DNA of 64,000 nt from positions 25,141-89,140 of the forward strand of contig CAIVKC010000056.1 in assembly GCA_903906365.1 (NCBI GenBank). Direction: 5' to 3'. Of the stretch, positions 55,806 to 64,000 are shown piece after piece. The translations under genes were made by a program, and so were the position numbers. The stretch comes from an uncultured Bacteroidota bacterium (GTDB taxonomy: Bacteria; Bacteroidota; Bacteroidia; Chitinophagales; Chitinophagaceae). The notes beneath the pieces were generated by a model. That model saw only the letters and a program-made list of their open reading frames with translations, made no database searches and was not told where the DNA came from. Positions within the stretch are counted from its first letter, which is position 1, and the number at the start of each line of letters is the position of its first letter.

Positions 55806-57224
55806 TCAGGTGGTCTGCCAGACGGTATGGAAGCTGCCAGGCATATCGGTACGCTGGTAGGTATGCGCTCCAAAGAAATCCCTTTGTGCCTGAATCAGGT
55901 TGGTGGGGAGCCTGTCGGAGCGGTAGGCATCGAAGTAGGCCAGCGCCGCCATCAGGCCGGCCACCGGATAGCCTGTCTGGGTGGCATGCATGATGACATT
56001 GCGCATATGCTGTCTTTTGGACTGCAGCAGCTGGGCGATGGAGGGGTCCAGCAGCAGATTGGGCAGCTGCGGGTTTTCCAGGTAGGCCTTGTGAAAGGTC
56101 TCCAGCAGGGAAGAGCGTATGATACAGCCGCCGCGCCATACCCTGACCACCTCCGGCAGGGGAATCTCCATATCCAGCTCGGAGGAAGCGCGGTGCAGCA
56201 TGGCCAGCCCCTGGGCATAACAGATGATGGTGGCAAAGTACAGGGCGTCCTGCAGCTGCTGGATGAACACTTCCCGGGCGACTTCAATGGCGGCCGGGAC
56301 CGTTTTGTACAGGGCGGCCGCCTGGATCCGCTCCTCCTTGAAGGAAGACAGGTCACGGGAGGCAACTGCCATATCGATCACCGGTACGGGGACACCCAGG
56401 TCCATGGCGTCCTGCGAAGTCCATTTTCCGGTTCCCTTCGAGCCGGCCTTATCCAGGATCATATCAACCAGCCGGGCGGGGGTTTTATCATCGGGCTGCA
56501 GAAAAATATCCCTGGTGATGTCTATGAGGAAGCTCTGCAGCTCCCCTTCGTTCCAGTTTCGGTAGACTTTATGGAGTTCATCGTTGGATAGACCCAGGCC
56601 CCGGTGCATAAGGTCGTAAGATTCACTGATGAGCTGCATGATGGCATATTCAATGCCGTTATGGACCATCTTTACATAGTGGCCGGCCGCACCCTTGCCC
56701 AAGTGGGCCACGCAGCTGCTGCCGTTCACTTTGGCGGCCACGGCCTCCAGGATGGGCTGCACCTGGGGATAGGCCTGCGGGTCGCCTCCCGGCATGATAC
56801 TCGGCCCGGTACGTGCCCCATGTTCACCGCCGGAGATGCCGACGCCCATAAAATGAAGGCCTTTTTCTTTCAGGTAAGTCACCCGGCGCAGGGTATCGGT
56901 ATAGTGCGAGTTGCCTCCGTCTATGACGATATCCCCCTGGCTGAGCAGGGGAAGCAGTTCTGCAATCACCTCATCGACGGGTTTGCCGGCAGGGACCAGC
57001 ATCATGATTTTGCGGGGAGCCTTGAGCTGCGAAACCATTTCCGCCAGGGTATTGACCCCCTTTACGGTGGTGCCCGGGGTAGCGGCAGCCTCCAGGGCCG
57101 CGCTTTTCTGGTTGTCCTTATCAAAACCGATCACGGGAAAACCGTGGTCTGCCATATTCAATAGGAGGTTGCGTCCCATGACGCCCAAACCGATCATTCC
57201 GAAGTCAAATAATTGATTTTCCAT
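55806..57224 (-). CDS. gnd: 6-phosphogluconate dehydrogenase (decarboxylating)
   Basis: A 472-residue enzyme with the NADP-binding GLGVMGRNLLLNMADHG at residue 12, GVGISGGEHGARTGPSIMPGG near residue 130 and KMVHNGIEYAIMQ near residue 185. Full-length for the family. It gives ribulose 5-phosphate and NADPH. First gene of the set; a TAATTTTG -7 box precedes it. Confidence 0.97.
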   Translation of the reverse strand: MENQLFDFGMIGLGVMGRNLLLNMADHGFPVIGFDKDNQKSAALEAAATPGTTVKGVNTLAEMVSQLKAPRKIMMLVPAGKPVDEVIAELLPLLSQGDIVIDGGNSHYTDTLRRVTYLKEKGLHFMGVGISGGEHGARTGPSIMPGGDPQAYPQVQPILEAVAAKVNGSSCVAHLGKGAAGHYVKMVHNGIEYAIMQLISESYDLMHRGLGLSNDELHKVYRNWNEGELQSFLIDITRDIFLQPDDKTPARLVDMILDKAGSKGTGKWTSQDAMDLGVPVPVIDMAVASRDLSSFKEERIQAAALYKTVPAAIEVAREVFIQQLQDALYFATIICYAQGLAMLHRASSELDMEIPLPEVVRVWRGGCIIRSSLLETFHKAYLENPQLPNLLLDPSIAQLLQSKRQHMRNVIMHATQTGYPVAGLMAALAYFDAYRSDRLPTNLIQAQRDFFGAHTYQRTDMPGSFHTVWQTT

Positions 57225-57249
57225 TGCTGTGGATTGTATAATTTGGCGA

Positions 57250-57257
57250 CAAAATTA
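57250..57257 (-). promoter_or_regulatory. -7 element of the gnd-zwf-pgl promoter
   Basis: The minus strand reads TAATTTTG, an exact TAnnTTTG match, with predicted start about 19 nt before the gnd ATG. A -33 TTG is not clear at normal spacing. An inverted repeat lies just upstream (57283-57325). Confidence 0.5.
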
Positions 57258-57282
57258 GGTGTTTTGGGTGGTAGGCACACAT

Positions 57283-57325
57283 TAAACCTCGGTCCATGTA
57301 TACATGTATAAAAGACCGAGGTTTA
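57283..57325. repeat. 12-bp perfect inverted repeat with a palindromic loop
   Basis: TAAACCTCGGTC and GACCGAGGTTTA enclose a 19-nt loop that itself contains the perfect palindrome CATGTATACATG (57295-57306). No T-run follows it on either strand. It sits between the cytochrome gene's 3' end and the gnd promoter. Confidence 0.75.
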
Positions 57326-57354
57326 GCCAGGCAGGGCGCTCCGGCAGGCAGGAA

Positions 57355-57756
57355 CTAGTGGTCCTGGGGATGCGAATTGCCGCGGTGGCAGGTGATACAG
57401 CTTACGGCCGGAACCGTTTCCCCCTGTTCATTTTTGTTGAAACTGAAGTATTTCTTGTTGATCTTGGCCGTCATCTTCATCATGTGGCGGGCAATGTTCT
57501 TTTCGGGTTTTTCATCGCTGGCAAAATCCATATGGTCTGAACCCGGGGTTTTTTCCCGCGCGTGACAGAAACCGCATTTGACGCCCAGGGCGGCCTTAAA
57601 ACCATCCATAACCTTGTCCAGGTCGTCATCGCTGATGTCCTTGGGCAGGATTTTCAGGTTCTTGTGTTCGTGTTCCGGCGGACGGGTAGCAGCGATACCC
57701 ACGAGGATGAAGACGAGACAGGCTGCACTGACGGCTAATTTTTTAAAAGGGATCAT
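57355..57756 (-). CDS. Exported diheme c-type cytochrome, photosynthetic reaction-centre cytochrome-like
   Basis: A 133-residue exported protein with two heme sites, CGFCH near residue 61 and CITCH near residue 121, and Met-rich ARHMMKMT near residue 90 that could give axial ligands. It resembles half of the tetraheme reaction-centre cytochrome subunit; no photosynthesis gene is present. Such proteins are widespread in Bacteroidota and Acidobacteria, with unknown electron partners. A link to the Act/oxidase chain is only inference. Confidence 0.87.
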   Translation of the reverse strand: MIPFKKLAVSAACLVFILVGIAATRPPEHEHKNLKILPKDISDDDLDKVMDGFKAALGVKCGFCHAREKTPGSDHMDFASDEKPEKNIARHMMKMTAKINKKYFSFNKNEQGETVPAVSCITCHRGNSHPQDH

Positions 57757-57939
57757 AAACTATTGTCGGTTGTTTTGTGGTCAAATTAGCTAAATTCTTT
57801 TTACCGGCAGCCACAAATTTGTGAAAGGGAGGCTGGGGCCCGCCTAAATTATTTGAACGGTCAATCCCCGCCGGGTCATGGGAAAATCATTTTTAAATAA
57901 CTTCCCTAAAAAACTATCTTACATAAAATAAGTTACATC

Positions 57940-58947
57940 ATGCATCAAAAGATCAGATGGGGCATCCTGGGCTGCGGCCGCATCGCCCGAAAATTTGCTT
58001 CCGACCTGCGCTGGGTGGCAGATGCCGAACTGGTGGCCATAGGATCCCGGAGTGGGACGGCGGCCGGGCAGTTTGCCCGGGAATTCCCCGTTGCCTTTGT
58101 CCACGACAGTTATGAGGCCCTCGCTGCCAATGACCAGGTGGATGTGATCTATGTGGCTTCCCCGCACGGGCTCCACCATGAGCATACCCTGCTATGCCTC
58201 GGGCATAAAAAAGCCGTGCTCTGTGAAAAAGCCTTTGCCATCAATTCCCGGCAGGCCTCCGAAATGATCGGGGCGGCCCGCGAAAATCAGGTGTTTCTCA
58301 TGGAGGCGCTGTGGACCAAATTCTCGCCGCATTACATCCGGTTGATGGAAATATTGAAGGAGGGGCGTCTGGGACACCTGCAGAACGTGCTGGTCAATTT
58401 TGGCTTTATCCCCCAGGCCCCCGTACCGGAGAGGCTCTATGCGCCGGCCCTGGGCGGCGGGGCCCTGCTGGATATCGGCATCTACAATGTATTTATGGCC
58501 CTTTCCGCACTCGGCCGGCCCGACCAGATCGAGGCTTCCATGACCCCGGCTCCCACCGGCGTGGATGAGCAGATCGCCATCCTGTTCAAATACGCCGGCG
58601 GCGCCATGGCCCAGCTGTTTGCCTCTTTTTCCACCAACCTCGCTACCGAAGCGGACATCAGCGGCGAAAAGGGACGCATCCGGCTTTCTTCCCGGTTTTA
58701 TGAGCCCTCCACCACCCTGGAATACTATTCAGGCAGGGCGGACTCCCGTGAGGTAATCCCCTTCCACCAGGAACCGGGTTTCGGCTACCAGTTTGAGGCC
58801 CGCCATGTGGGCGAATGCCTGCGGGAGGGCCTGACCCAAAGCCCTGTCATGACCCATGCCGATACATTACTGCTCATGGAGACCCTCGACCGTATACGGG
58901 CGGCAGCGGGGATCCATTATCCCGCCGACAGCCCCGGCCCCAAATAG
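57940..58947 (+). CDS. Gfo/Idh/MocA family oxidoreductase
   Basis: A 335-residue NAD(P)-dependent oxidoreductase with the Rossmann motif GILGCGRIARKFASD near residue 8, the catalytic-lysine motif CEKAFAIN near residue 92, and an alpha/beta C-terminal domain (GGGALLDIGIYNVF near residue 173). The family oxidises or reduces sugars, and dimeric dihydrodiol-dehydrogenase-like members resemble it. Substrate unknown. Confidence 0.92.
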   Translation: MHQKIRWGILGCGRIARKFASDLRWVADAELVAIGSRSGTAAGQFAREFPVAFVHDSYEALAANDQVDVIYVASPHGLHHEHTLLCLGHKKAVLCEKAFAINSRQASEMIGAARENQVFLMEALWTKFSPHYIRLMEILKEGRLGHLQNVLVNFGFIPQAPVPERLYAPALGGGALLDIGIYNVFMALSALGRPDQIEASMTPAPTGVDEQIAILFKYAGGAMAQLFASFSTNLATEADISGEKGRIRLSSRFYEPSTTLEYYSGRADSREVIPFHQEPGFGYQFEARHVGECLREGLTQSPVMTHADTLLLMETLDRIRAAAGIHYPADSPGPK

Positions 58948-58950
58948 TTA

Positions 58951-58982
58951 TTTGAGAAGCTCACCACTTAAAAATACCTTTG
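58951..58982 (+). promoter_or_regulatory. Promoter of obgE
   Basis: TTTG at 58951-58954, 20 nt, TACCTTTG at 58975-58982: the full Bacteroidota consensus. Predicted transcription start near 58989 gives a 16-nt leader before the GTG start at 59005. Confidence 0.75.
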
Positions 58983-59004
58983 CGGATTAATATTTTACCA
59001 ATAA

Positions 59005-60009
59005 GTGGAGAAATCAAATTTTGTTGACCAGATCAGGATCTATTGCAAGAGTGGTCACGGCGGAGCGGGCATCAAACATTTCATGCGCACCAAATTCAAC
59101 GCGCTGGCGGGACCCGATGGCGGGGACGGCGGACGCGGAGGGCATATTATACTAAGGGGAAACAAGAATCTCTGGACCCTGCTGCACCTGCGCTACTTCA
59201 AAAATGTGTTCGCAGAAAACGGGGAAAGCGGCAGCGGCAATAACTGCACCGGCCGTTTTGGAAAGGATGTCGTGATCGACGTGCCGCTTGGAACCATAGC
59301 CCGTGATGAGCTGACCGGCCAAACCGACGCGGAAATACTGGAAGACGGACAGGAAATCGTCTGGATCAAAGGAGGTCGCGGCGGGCTGGGCAATGCCAAT
59401 TTTGCCACACCCACCAACCAGGCCCCTGAACATGCCCAGCCCGGGGAACCCGGCATCGAAGGCTGGAAGGTCCTGGAGCTGAAGGTGTTGGCCGATGTGG
59501 GTCTGGTAGGATTTCCCAATGCCGGTAAATCCACGCTGCTTTCCGTGGTCACGGCCGCCAAGCCCAAGATCGCCGATTACGCCTTTACCACCCTGACTCC
59601 CCAGCTGGGGATGGTGGAATACCGCGATGGCAGGAGCTTCTGCATCGCCGACCTGCCCGGAATCATCGAGGGCGCTGCCGAAGGCAAGGGCCTGGGCTAC
59701 CGGTTCCTGCGCCATATAGAACGCAATCCCGTTTTGCTCTTCCTGATCCCTGCAGACAGCCCCGATCATAAAAAGGAATTCGATATCCTGGTCAATGAAA
59801 TCCAGCAGCATAATCCCGAATCCCTGCACAAGGAGTTTGTGATCGCCATCTCCAAAAGCGATATGCTCGACCAGGAGCTCAAAGACGCCATTGCCAGGGA
59901 ACTCCCTGCCAATATACCCCACCTGTTCATTTCCTCGGTGACCCAGCAGGGACTCACCGAACTCAAAGACCTGCTCTGGAATATCCTCAATAAACCGGCC
60001 GCATCCTAG
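59005..60009 (+). CDS. obgE: Obg GTPase
   Basis: A 334-residue Obg. Glycine-rich Obg fold at residues 1-158 (DGGDGGRGG), then the G domain: P-loop GFPNAGKST near residue 170, DLPG near 217, SKSD near 290 in place of the usual NKxD, and SSVTQQG near 313. It acts in ribosome assembly. It lacks the longer C-terminal domain of some Obg proteins. The start is GTG (59005); no ATG precedes the conserved N-terminus. The promoter lies just upstream. Confidence 0.96.
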   Translation: MEKSNFVDQIRIYCKSGHGGAGIKHFMRTKFNALAGPDGGDGGRGGHIILRGNKNLWTLLHLRYFKNVFAENGESGSGNNCTGRFGKDVVIDVPLGTIARDELTGQTDAEILEDGQEIVWIKGGRGGLGNANFATPTNQAPEHAQPGEPGIEGWKVLELKVLADVGLVGFPNAGKSTLLSVVTAAKPKIADYAFTTLTPQLGMVEYRDGRSFCIADLPGIIEGAAEGKGLGYRFLRHIERNPVLLFLIPADSPDHKKEFDILVNEIQQHNPESLHKEFVIAISKSDMLDQELKDAIARELPANIPHLFISSVTQQGLTELKDLLWNILNKPAAS

Positions 60010-60110
60010 CACAGGGTAAAACGGCAGGTAAGAAAAATAACAACTAATATTAATATTAGGTTAATTGATCCTGTTCCGGCGTTTTTCGGGACTAATCCGG
60101 AAAAAATGCG

Positions 60111-60118
60111 TATATTTG
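60111..60118 (+). promoter_or_regulatory. -7 element before the small secreted protein gene
   Basis: TATATTTG matches TAnnTTTG. No clear -33 TTG at 20 nt. The leader to the ATG at 60308 would be about 180 nt, rich in pyrimidines, without obvious structure. Confidence 0.4.
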
Positions 60119-60307
60119 TGTAACAAAAGGGGAATTTAAGCGGTGATACTCCATAAAAATCATCATTCTCCCCGCCAGAAGTAGTCAACCTCCCTTCTCC
60201 CCACGGTTCTACTTTCTTCCAGATTGTCTGTTGCCACTACCATTGCCTGCTGCCACGGTTGCTGCTGTCCTTATATTTTTATTCATAGTCACTAAAAACC
60301 ACTTTAT

Positions 60308-60706
60308 ATGAAGACGACCTTTCATGCAACCACCGCAAAGCTTACCCTGGCTATCTTATTGTTTGTTTCAGCAGCCGGACTGCAGGCCCAGACGGCCAAC
60401 CCTGCCCCTGCGGAGAGGACCCCGCAGGTCAGGTACCTCGGTACCCAGCAGGATGATATCCTCTTTGAGGTCAGCTATGACAACCCCGCGGCCTCCCGTT
60501 TCACCGTCATGGTGACCGATAAGGAAGGAAATACCCTTTTCCAGGAAGCCTTCACCGAAAAAAAGTTTGGCAGGAAATTCAAGTTCGCCTCACCCGAAAA
60601 CAGTAAACTGACCTTTACCATCCGCAGCGGGAAGGAAGCCGATTTCGTGCAGTCCTTTGTGGTAAAAACCGAGTTTACCGAAGATGTGGTGGTCACCAAA
60701 TTATAA
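60308..60706 (+). CDS. Small secreted protein of unknown function
   Basis: A 132-residue protein with a signal peptide ending LQAQT. The mature part is predicted beta-rich (VRYLGTQQDDILFEVSYDN ... VVVTKL), as in small immunoglobulin-like periplasmic proteins. This type is common in Chitinophagaceae; role unknown. A terminator follows within 70 nt. Confidence 0.8.
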   Translation: MKTTFHATTAKLTLAILLFVSAAGLQAQTANPAPAERTPQVRYLGTQQDDILFEVSYDNPAASRFTVMVTDKEGNTLFQEAFTEKKFGRKFKFASPENSKLTFTIRSGKEADFVQSFVVKTEFTEDVVVTKL

Positions 60707-60740
60707 GACCCCTCCGGGCCTTCGTGGCTCACCATTGACA

Positions 60741-60780
60741 GGTCCCGCGGCCAACCAGGGTATGCCGCGGGGCCTTTTTT
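60741..60780 (+). terminator. Rho-independent terminator after the small secreted protein
   Basis: GGTCCCGCGGC and GCCGCGGGGCC form an eleven-pair stem (one G-T), followed by six T. Confidence 0.9.
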
Positions 60781-61101
60781 ATTGTTTTATCCGGGCGGCT
60801 CGTTGCCAAAGAGTGGGCCAGCCGGCCCCCTGGCAGCCAAAGGCCCCGGATGATTTTTATCAAACGCCATCTCCCCAACTCCGGGGGGTCCGCCGGTCCC
60901 CGCGGCGGAATGTAGGATCACGGAAATCGATTTATAAAGAGCAACCCCCCCGGATCAAAAAAAGGAAAGACCGGCATGGTCTGACGGACTGGGTCCATGC
61001 GGGGGGCATTGATTTTTTTTCTGCCTCCCCCCTTGGCGTATCTTCGCAGGACCGGCTGCAGGCCGGGTTATGGCGCTATTGTATTCATCAAAATAATTCG
61101 C
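60781..61101 (+). other. Intergenic region without visible gene
   Basis: About 320 nt between the terminator and the S46 peptidase. It is GC-rich in its first half; the short in-frame ORF reading upstream of the peptidase start lacks a signal peptide and is Pro/Arg-rich, so it is not coding. Confidence 0.5.
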
Positions 61102-63255
61102 ATGAAAAAAATTATTCTGTCCCTATTGCTACTGGGTACCCTGATAAGAACCATGGCCGAAGAAGGCATGTGGCTTCCCATGCTGCTTGGCCAGCAGGTC
61201 TACAATGATATGGTAAAAAAAGGCCTGAAGCTTTCCCGCGAACAGCTCTACAGCATCAACAAGGCTTCCCTTAAAGATGCCGTTATCATTTTCAACGGAG
61301 GCTGTACCGGGGAAATCGTCAGCGGCAGCGGACTGATCTTTACCAACCATCATTGCGGTTACGACGCGGTGGCGGCGGCCTCCACGGTGGAGCATAACTA
61401 CCTGCGTGACGGCTTTTACGCAAAAAGCCTGCAGGAGGAAATACCGGCCCAGGGTGTGTATGCGGATTTCCTGCTGAAGGTGGACGATGTCACCAAAGAG
61501 GTCGAAGATTCCGCCGGCCGGCTCACCGGCCCCGAAAGGGCGGCCAAAGTCCAGTCGGCCGTTGCCTCCATTGCCCGGCGCTACAGCGATGCCTCCAAAA
61601 GCCAGCTGGCCGTGGTCAGCCCCCTGTTCAAGGGAAACCAGTACCTGGTCTTTGTCTACCAGCGCTATAACGATATACGCCTGGTAGGAGTTCCCCCGGA
61701 AAGTATCGGCAAATTTGGCGGGGATACCGACAACTGGGAATGGCCCCGTCACACCGGGGATTTTTCGGTATTCCGCGTATACATGACCCGCGATGGCAAA
61801 CCCTCGCCCTATTCGCTGGAAGACATTCCCTATAAACCACGTTATTTTCTGCCGGTTTCCCTCAAAGGGCTCAAAGAAGGAGATTTTGCGATGATATACG
61901 GTTATCCGGGCAGCACCAACCGGTATGAGACCTCCCTGGGCGTCAGGCAGAAGACCGATATCGACAATCCCACCCTGGTCAAACTCAGGGACATCCGGCT
62001 CAAAGCCATGTTCGCTGAAATGAAAAAGGATCCGGCCATCCGGCTGCAACTGGCCTCCTCCTATGCCAGCATTGCCAATTACTGGAAATTCTACGACGGG
62101 GAATCAAAACAGCTCCTCAAATACGATATCTACGGGCAAAAAAAGAAGGAAGAGGAAAAATTTCAGCAATGGGCCAAGGGTAAACCCGCCTACGAAAATC
62201 TGTTCACGGACTGGAAAAAAGCCTATGACGATTACCGGCCCTTTTCCATGCACCGTGTGTATATACGGGAAGGGATTTTGGGTTCCCCCCTGATGGCTTT
62301 TGCCGCTTCGCTGCAGCAGCTTGAAAATGCCCTGATCAAACAAGGGGGCGGTGATGTCGCAAAAGCCATGGAAGCCGCCAGCCGCGCCCGCCAAAAGTTC
62401 CTGCAGTCGGAAAACAGGGCCTCCGATCAGAACATGCTCGCCCCCATTTTGCAGATGTTCTATGTGGATATCGATAAAAACCAGCACCCGCAGGGATTTT
62501 TTGAATCCCTGCGCGGCAGTTTCGGGGATCTCAAAGAGGCTTCCTCCTTCCAGAAATATACGGCCTCCCTGTTTTCGGGGACCATGATCTTCGATGAAAC
62601 ACGCTGGAATGCCTTTGCGGTAAACCCGGATGCCACGGTCCTGCAGAATGATCCGGCCTATGGATGCGCAAGTGCCTTCCTGAAGAACTGGCAGGGGAAA
62701 TATCTCTCCTTTTTCCAGCAGTTCAACAGTGTCAATAATGATCTGGGCAGGATCTACCTGAAAGGGGTCATGGAAATGGACCCCCAAAAGACCCGGTACC
62801 CGGACGCCACGTTCACCATGCGGCTCTCCTACGGGTCGGTGAAATCCTACAACCCGCGGGATGCCGTCCATTACAACGAGTTCTGTACCATGAAGGGGGT
62901 GCTGGAAAAATACGTCCCGGGCGACTATGAATTTGACCTGCCGTCCCGGCTGCTGGAACTGGCGGCCAAAAAGGATTACGGGCAATACATGGACCGCCAG
63001 CGCAATGACCTGGTCGTCACCTTCATCACCACCAATGACATCACCGGCGGCAATTCCGGCTCTCCGGTTATCAATGCAAACGGAGAACTGATCGGACTGG
63101 CCTTTGACGGCAATTATGAGGCCCTCAGCCATAAGATCGCTTTCGATGCGGTCTATAACCGGACCATCTGCGTGGACATCCGCTATGTGCTCTGGTGCAT
63201 CGACAAGCTCGGCGGCGCTTCCAGGATCATCAGTGAACTCAGGCTGGTTAAATAA
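61102..63255 (+). CDS. S46 family dipeptidyl-peptidase, DPP7-like
   Basis: About 717 residues. Signal peptide (MKKIILSLLLL). Catalytic His in TNHHCGYDA, Asp in FGGDTDNWEWPRHTGDFS, and Ser in GGNSGSPVI. In family members Gly or Arg at the position 18 residues after the nucleophile Ser decides specificity; here it is Gly (FDGNYE), pointing to DPP7-like preference for hydrophobic P1 rather than DPP11-like acidic P1. It releases dipeptides from outside or periplasmic peptides. Start at 61102 since the signal peptide begins there. Confidence 0.93.
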   Translation: MKKIILSLLLLGTLIRTMAEEGMWLPMLLGQQVYNDMVKKGLKLSREQLYSINKASLKDAVIIFNGGCTGEIVSGSGLIFTNHHCGYDAVAAASTVEHNYLRDGFYAKSLQEEIPAQGVYADFLLKVDDVTKEVEDSAGRLTGPERAAKVQSAVASIARRYSDASKSQLAVVSPLFKGNQYLVFVYQRYNDIRLVGVPPESIGKFGGDTDNWEWPRHTGDFSVFRVYMTRDGKPSPYSLEDIPYKPRYFLPVSLKGLKEGDFAMIYGYPGSTNRYETSLGVRQKTDIDNPTLVKLRDIRLKAMFAEMKKDPAIRLQLASSYASIANYWKFYDGESKQLLKYDIYGQKKKEEEKFQQWAKGKPAYENLFTDWKKAYDDYRPFSMHRVYIREGILGSPLMAFAASLQQLENALIKQGGGDVAKAMEAASRARQKFLQSENRASDQNMLAPILQMFYVDIDKNQHPQGFFESLRGSFGDLKEASSFQKYTASLFSGTMIFDETRWNAFAVNPDATVLQNDPAYGCASAFLKNWQGKYLSFFQQFNSVNNDLGRIYLKGVMEMDPQKTRYPDATFTMRLSYGSVKSYNPRDAVHYNEFCTMKGVLEKYVPGDYEFDLPSRLLELAAKKDYGQYMDRQRNDLVVTFITTNDITGGNSGSPVINANGELIGLAFDGNYEALSHKIAFDAVYNRTICVDIRYVLWCIDKLGGASRIISELRLVK

Positions 63256-63260
63256 TCAAA

Positions 63261-63300
63261 AACCCTGCACCTTGTTTAAAGGGGTGCAGGGTTTTCTTAT
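63261..63300. terminator. Bidirectional terminator between S46 peptidase and lipoprotein genes
   Basis: AACCCTGCACC (63261-63271) and GGTGCAGGGTT (63283-63293) pair perfectly; A-tract before and T-rich sequence after, so it suits both converging genes. Confidence 0.85.
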
Positions 63301-63321
63301 TTGGAAAACTAGGTCAGATCC

Positions 63322-63861
63322 TTAATTATTCAGCTGAACGCCGCTTTTAGCCAGTGCCGAAACGACCGTGCTGTAATCGGCCTTCTGCAGCTGTGCCCTG
63401 GTATAGCCCTTCAACACGCTGTTTCCGATGAGTACGGAACCCGGAATGATCACGTACCGGTAACTGAAACCGGAGTAGTCGGCGTTGATAGAAGTCAGGT
63501 AAATATTACCCGGTGCAAAAATCTCGGAATAAAAATACACCGAAGCGTTGACCACATTGGTAATCCCGTTCTGGTCGGTAATGGACAGGTAGGTGAGTAT
63601 GACCGCACTGTCCAGGATGCGCTGGGTGATATGGGAGGCTGTAATGGTGTCCGTATAGGCCGTATCCGTGTTCCCTGCGGAATTGATAAAAGTGGCTCCG
63701 CTCATGGCCAGGGTAATCCAAGCAGAATGAAGCACGCTGTCCGGACCTGCAGGACCGGTAGCCCCGGTAGCGCCCTTGGGGCCGGCCGCTCCTTTTGAGC
63801 AGCTGGCAAAGGCCAGTATAGCGAGCGAACACACCACGGTCAACAACTTAAGATTTTTCAT
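63322..63861 (-). CDS. Collagen-like lipoprotein
   Basis: A 179-residue lipoprotein: signal peptide with lipobox FASC, then a short collagen-like Gly-x-y stretch (GAAGPKGATGATGPAGP), and a beta-rich domain to the end. Such collagen-like lipoproteins are common in Bacteroidota; role unknown. Its upstream region carries a TATATTTG box at 63982-63989. Confidence 0.85.
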   Translation of the reverse strand: MKNLKLLTVVCSLAILAFASCSKGAAGPKGATGATGPAGPDSVLHSAWITLAMSGATFINSAGNTDTAYTDTITASHITQRILDSAVILTYLSITDQNGITNVVNASVYFYSEIFAPGNIYLTSINADYSGFSYRYVIIPGSVLIGNSVLKGYTRAQLQKADYSTVVSALAKSGVQLNN

Positions 63862-63981
63862 AATAAATGATTTTTACTTTTTTAGTATTATTTTAAAAGG
63901 TCCTGTTAAACGATACGAGTGGTTTTTTAAAAAGGTTTGCTGCCCGAAGGCCTTTTTCCCTGATTTTTGGAAACTCTTTCA

Positions 63982-63989
63982 CAAATATA
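63982..63989 (-). promoter_or_regulatory. -7 element upstream of the collagen-like lipoprotein gene
   Basis: The minus strand reads TATATTTG. Leader to the ATG about 115 nt. The -33 region would lie past the window edge. Confidence 0.45.
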
Positions 63990-64000
63990 AAACCCAAAAC

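Noticed and set aside
57283..57325. Calling the nested palindrome a rho-independent terminator
   Set aside because: Neither strand has a T-run after the stem and the loop is 19 nt long.
1..64000. CRISPR arrays, insertion sequences, prophage or integron
   Set aside because: No regularly spaced repeats, transposase, integrase or phage structural gene was seen; the holin-family gene at 10494-10850 belongs to a general membrane protein family.

Overview
The window looks like a chromosomal segment of a GC-rich member of the Bacteroidota, probably Chitinophagaceae or a close relative. The evidence is an alternative complex III (Act) operon joined to an aa3-type cytochrome oxidase, an S46 dipeptidyl-peptidase, a fused E1 alpha/beta dehydrogenase, a Tricorn-like S41 protease, an MqnC enzyme of the futalosine menaquinone route, and several promoters of the Bacteroidota type (TTG or TTTG, about 20 nt, then TAnnTTTG). 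I see no insertion sequence, prophage, integrase or CRISPR array. Most of the window is ordinary, well-kept chromosome.

Layout. 1-5.2 kb: a small membrane protein resembling a heme-less C-terminal piece of oxidase subunit I, a large hybrid histidine kinase and a small membrane protein. 5.3-12.9 kb: mqnC, then a co-directional run of a secreted aspartyl protease-like protein, an M16 protease pair (one with the zinc motif, one without), a small holin-like membrane protein and the fused E1 enzyme. 12.9-26.9 kb: a secreted heparinase II/III-like protein with a frameshift near its 3' end, then a long minus-strand block of exported hydrolases (Tricorn-like protease, D-aminoacylase family, M19 dipeptidase, class C beta-lactamase fold), a CarD-like protein, a carboxypeptidase-D-regulatory-like protein and purN.

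27.1-43.2 kb is the respiratory core: actABCDEF, coxB and coxA, a terminator, ctaB, two subunit III genes and subunit IV, a terminator, then a Sco copper chaperone and a DUF420 protein carrying an EF-hand-like loop. Electrons would pass from menaquinol through the Act complex to the CuA/aa3 oxidase. CtaB and Sco supply heme O and copper.

43.2-49.1 kb: an alkyltransferase-like protein, a DUF5522 protein and trmB, then a remarkable 171-nt tRNA-fold RNA with an oversized variable arm, an Lrp-type regulator, an ABC permease, a glycosyltransferase, an alpha/beta hydrolase and a MarR regulator. 49.1-64 kb: an acyl-CoA dehydrogenase, a cell-wall amidase, a DUF2251 protein, a frameshifted Dabb protein, an oxidative pentose phosphate operon (gnd-zwf-pgl), a diheme cytochrome, a Gfo/Idh/MocA oxidoreductase, obgE, a small secreted protein, an S46 dipeptidyl-peptidase and a collagen-like lipoprotein.

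The most unusual signal is the RNA at 44607-44777. Its acceptor, D and T arms are those of a good class II tRNA, but the anticodon loop is not credible for translation, and 86 extra nucleotides with their own fold sit in the variable arm.
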